From Bacteroidota bacterium (GTDB lineage: Bacteria; Bacteroidota; Bacteroidia; Chitinophagales; Chitinophagaceae), in the NCBI GenBank assembly GCA_029778965.1, contig JAKPBL010000382.1, forward strand, positions 1 through 7,960: a DNA stretch of 7,960 nucleotides, written 5' to 3'. Positions 5,794 to 7,960 of the stretch are shown here, one piece after another. The stretch's first letter is position 1; each line of letters starts with the position of its first letter. The notes beneath the pieces were generated by a model that worked only from the letters and a program-made list of their open reading frames with translations, searched no databases and was not told where the DNA came from. The position numbers and the translations under genes were made by a program.

Positions 5794-7960
5794 ATGCGTT
5801 CCTGCTGTTATATAATAAGAGCACTGCTGGTTATTATAGCCATGCCGTTTTCGGCAAGAACGCAACCATTTCCCGAGCTCAAACTTTTCCCCGTATACGC
5901 CAATACGCCCTGGCCGACCAAGAAAATAAACAATATGATAATGGACCAGCGTGGGCTGGTTTGGCTGACCACCTATTCTGCCGGCCTGCTTCGGTATGAT
6001 GGAAACAGCATTAAACAGTGTATTTCGCCCGACAGCATTTCTGTAACCATGCATGACCTGTGTATTGATAAAAAGGGAGTACTGTATATCTCGTCGGGCG
6101 AAGGCCTGCTTACCTATGATCCCTTAACAGGAGCAACCACGCGATACCGCCATAAAAACGGAAACGACAACAGTCTGTCCGATGACGACAAGCCCCTTCC
6201 CTTTGTAGATTCGAGAAACCGTGTTTGGGTAGCCGGAAAGGGATTGCAACAGCTTGATCCTGGCACCGGGAAGTTTATCAATTATCAGACGCCCGCATTG
6301 CCCGATAACCTACCCTCTTTTGAGTACAACCGGCTGAAACAGATGGTGGAAGGCACAGCCGGCGATATCTGGGTTGCCAGCGCCTACGGCCTGTACAGGG
6401 CTGACACGCTTCAAAGAAAACTGGTTCCTTATTATCATGGCAGGTATGCGTGGGTTACCGGGATATTTATAGACGACAATCAACAGTGGTGGATAAGTAC
6501 CTGGGGTGCCGGCGTAATGAAATTCGACCCGATGTCGGGGCGATATTCCCCCTTGGATATCCCTGATTTGAAATGGAATATTTCACTGGGTATTTGCGGG
6601 TACCAGGACGTCAATCAAAAACACTGGATCAGCCTTTCGGGCTCCGGTTCGCTGTTATTGCTTGACCCGGTAACATACAAATGCAAACGTTATGAAGATG
6701 CTGGCGGGTTTAGTTTTGTATATGTAGACAAAGCAAACAGGATATGGTTGTCCACCGATACGGAGTTTTTTATGATCAATAACGTGCAGCAGGAAATCTC
6801 CGTGTATCCTTTGTTTCAGCAAACCCATCAGTCCAAAGGTGATTTTGGCTTTCCCCGGTTTTGGTTTGAGCATGACAATGAAATATGGTTGTCTGCTTAT
6901 TACGGAAAAGGTGTTTCGCGTTTCACCCAGGCGTTAAAATTCATTTCGCACGAGCCAGCTATCCCACCTGCCTCGGGCAGCCCCTATGCCAGGTCTGTAA
7001 ATCATATATTGAAAGACAGGAACAACCATTTCTGGTATGCGACAGACAGCGGCCTGGTAAAACAGGCCGGAAGCAACTATGAGGTTTTTCTGCCGGAGAA
7101 TGGATTTGTTGCGGGAAGAGGGACCAGCTTTGGGGAGATTGTTCCGCGACCGGATGGTAAATGGTGGATTCGGTCTTTCAGGAAAGGGATGTATTTATTT
7201 GACCCGGACAAAGAATGCTTCTTACACAAATACACCACCTCGACAGCCGCCTATTTCTCGGCGGCTGTTATGGATAAACAGGGGCGGCTGTGGGTGGGTA
7301 CAGATAAAGGATTATTTCTTCTCAACGAAGCGGAAGACCGGTTCACCGCATTCCCGCTGCACAATCCTGATCTGTCAGGCGACAAACTGCTGAATTATAT
7401 AACCGACCTGCTGGTTGAAGACGATAAGATCTGGCTGGCCACCTATGCAGGCATAGCCGTTTATGACAGCAGGGAAAAGCAGTTCAGCTATCCTGGGCTG
7501 AATAAGCTGATCGGGTTCAGCCCGTGTTTCCATTTGTTGCAGGACGACAACAAATACATCTGGGTGGTGGCGGAAGAAAAGCTGATCGCCTATAACCCGG
7601 CAAGCGGCCAGGTAAAATCTTTCAGGAATGAAATCGGCCTGCCGCCGGGGTTCTCCGACTGGGGCGTATTCAGGAAATCCGTCGATGGAAATATCTGGCT
7701 CGGTTACCTAGGGGGCGTTTGTTCGTTTAACCCCGCAAGGCTGCTGGCGGGGAATAGCGCCAATGATGCCGGCATACTTATTACCGATGTCTATGAAGAT
7801 GCATCGCGCATTATTCAGCGCGAACAGGCGATTGAAGTGAAAAGCGATGTCTCTAATGTTCGCATTGGTTTTGCCTACACCAACTACAGCATACCTGAAC
7901 AAAACGCATTGTATTTTAAATTGTACAAAGACGGCGAAGACGCAACATGGCACAAAAGCA
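5794..7960 (+). CDS. Two-component-regulator propeller sensor, 3' partial
   Basis: The frame is open from ATG 5794 to the right edge (722 codons). The start is supported by an AAAGG/TAGG stretch at 5782-5790 and by a signal peptide (about residues 1-23, hydrophobic ALLVIIAMPFSA). Fourteen propeller repeats of the form D-x-x-G-x-[IVL]-W-[LIV]-[GSA] follow. Their signature aromatic residues are at 57, 98, 145, 193, 233, 278, 318, 365, 414, 458, 500, 547, 590 and 635, spaced 40-49 residues apart, as expected for two seven-bladed propellers. From about 660 a Y_Y_Y domain begins (FAYTNYS, then YFKLYKDGEDATWHKS) and is cut by the window edge. In the family this periplasmic module is followed by a membrane helix and then a histidine kinase, either a hybrid two-component system or a LytS-type kinase, or sometimes by a DNA-binding domain; which one cannot be seen. 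It lies 53 bases after the cytochrome stop on the same strand, so it may sense the substrate of that operon. Confidence 0.9.
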   Translation, partial: MRSCCYIIRALLVIIAMPFSARTQPFPELKLFPVYANTPWPTKKINNMIMDQRGLVWLTTYSAGLLRYDGNSIKQCISPDSISVTMHDLCIDKKGVLYISSGEGLLTYDPLTGATTRYRHKNGNDNSLSDDDKPLPFVDSRNRVWVAGKGLQQLDPGTGKFINYQTPALPDNLPSFEYNRLKQMVEGTAGDIWVASAYGLYRADTLQRKLVPYYHGRYAWVTGIFIDDNQQWWISTWGAGVMKFDPMSGRYSPLDIPDLKWNISLGICGYQDVNQKHWISLSGSGSLLLLDPVTYKCKRYEDAGGFSFVYVDKANRIWLSTDTEFFMINNVQQEISVYPLFQQTHQSKGDFGFPRFWFEHDNEIWLSAYYGKGVSRFTQALKFISHEPAIPPASGSPYARSVNHILKDRNNHFWYATDSGLVKQAGSNYEVFLPENGFVAGRGTSFGEIVPRPDGKWWIRSFRKGMYLFDPDKECFLHKYTTSTAAYFSAAVMDKQGRLWVGTDKGLFLLNEAEDRFTAFPLHNPDLSGDKLLNYITDLLVEDDKIWLATYAGIAVYDSREKQFSYPGLNKLIGFSPCFHLLQDDNKYIWVVAEEKLIAYNPASGQVKSFRNEIGLPPGFSDWGVFRKSVDGNIWLGYLGGVCSFNPARLLAGNSANDAGILITDVYEDASRIIQREQAIEVKSDVSNVRIGFAYTNYSIPEQNALYFKLYKDGEDATWHKS

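Noticed and set aside
7079..7393. Short + strand frames at 6885-7082 and 7079-7393
   Set aside because: Both are out of frame within the propeller sensor, whose own frame is open throughout and shows repeat signatures across this stretch.

Overview
The window looks like a chromosomal piece of a Bacteroidota genome, probably a soil or rhizosphere Chitinophagaceae-type organism. The grounds are a SusD-family nutrient-binding protein, a TonB-receptor-like 'outer membrane beta-barrel' protein with an N-terminal carboxypeptidase-regulatory-like domain, and a two-component-regulator propeller sensor. Starts lie mostly in A-rich sequence without strong Shine-Dalgarno sites. All five genes are on the + strand. 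The first lacks its 5' end and the last lacks its 3' end. No tRNA, rRNA, CRISPR array or insertion sequence was seen.

Region 1 (1-2231): the C-terminal bulk of a SusD-like outer-membrane lipoprotein, then after a 60-base gap a 224-residue HAD hydrolase of the phosphonatase-like type. Its nucleophile motif is D-x-A-G-T-T, but it lacks the usual Schiff-base cap motif of true phosphonoacetaldehyde hydrolase. The pair suggests an uptake-plus-catabolism locus for an organophosphonate or related phospho-compound. The SusC partner and any oxidoreductase would lie left of the window.

Region 2 (2232-2451): a 220-base spacer separates the two gene blocks. It holds a weak terminator-like stem-loop, a weak candidate promoter, an 11-bp hairpin and a short inverted repeat just before the next start.

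Region 3 (2452-7960): an 802-residue outer-membrane beta-barrel protein, a membrane-anchored dihaem cytochrome c starting 10 bases after it, and, 53 bases further on, a periplasmic propeller sensor that runs off the right edge. The sensor shows 14 propeller repeats (two seven-bladed propellers by count) and the start of a Y_Y_Y domain. Spacing suggests one transcription unit, in which the sensor may respond to the substrate handled by the barrel protein and cytochrome. The sensor has no complete in-window ORF because its stop lies beyond the window; its frame is open from 5794 to 7960.

Nothing here is clearly a wholly new system. The points most worth a second look are the SusD/phosphonatase-like pairing with the altered cap motif, and the barrel / cytochrome c / propeller-sensor cluster.
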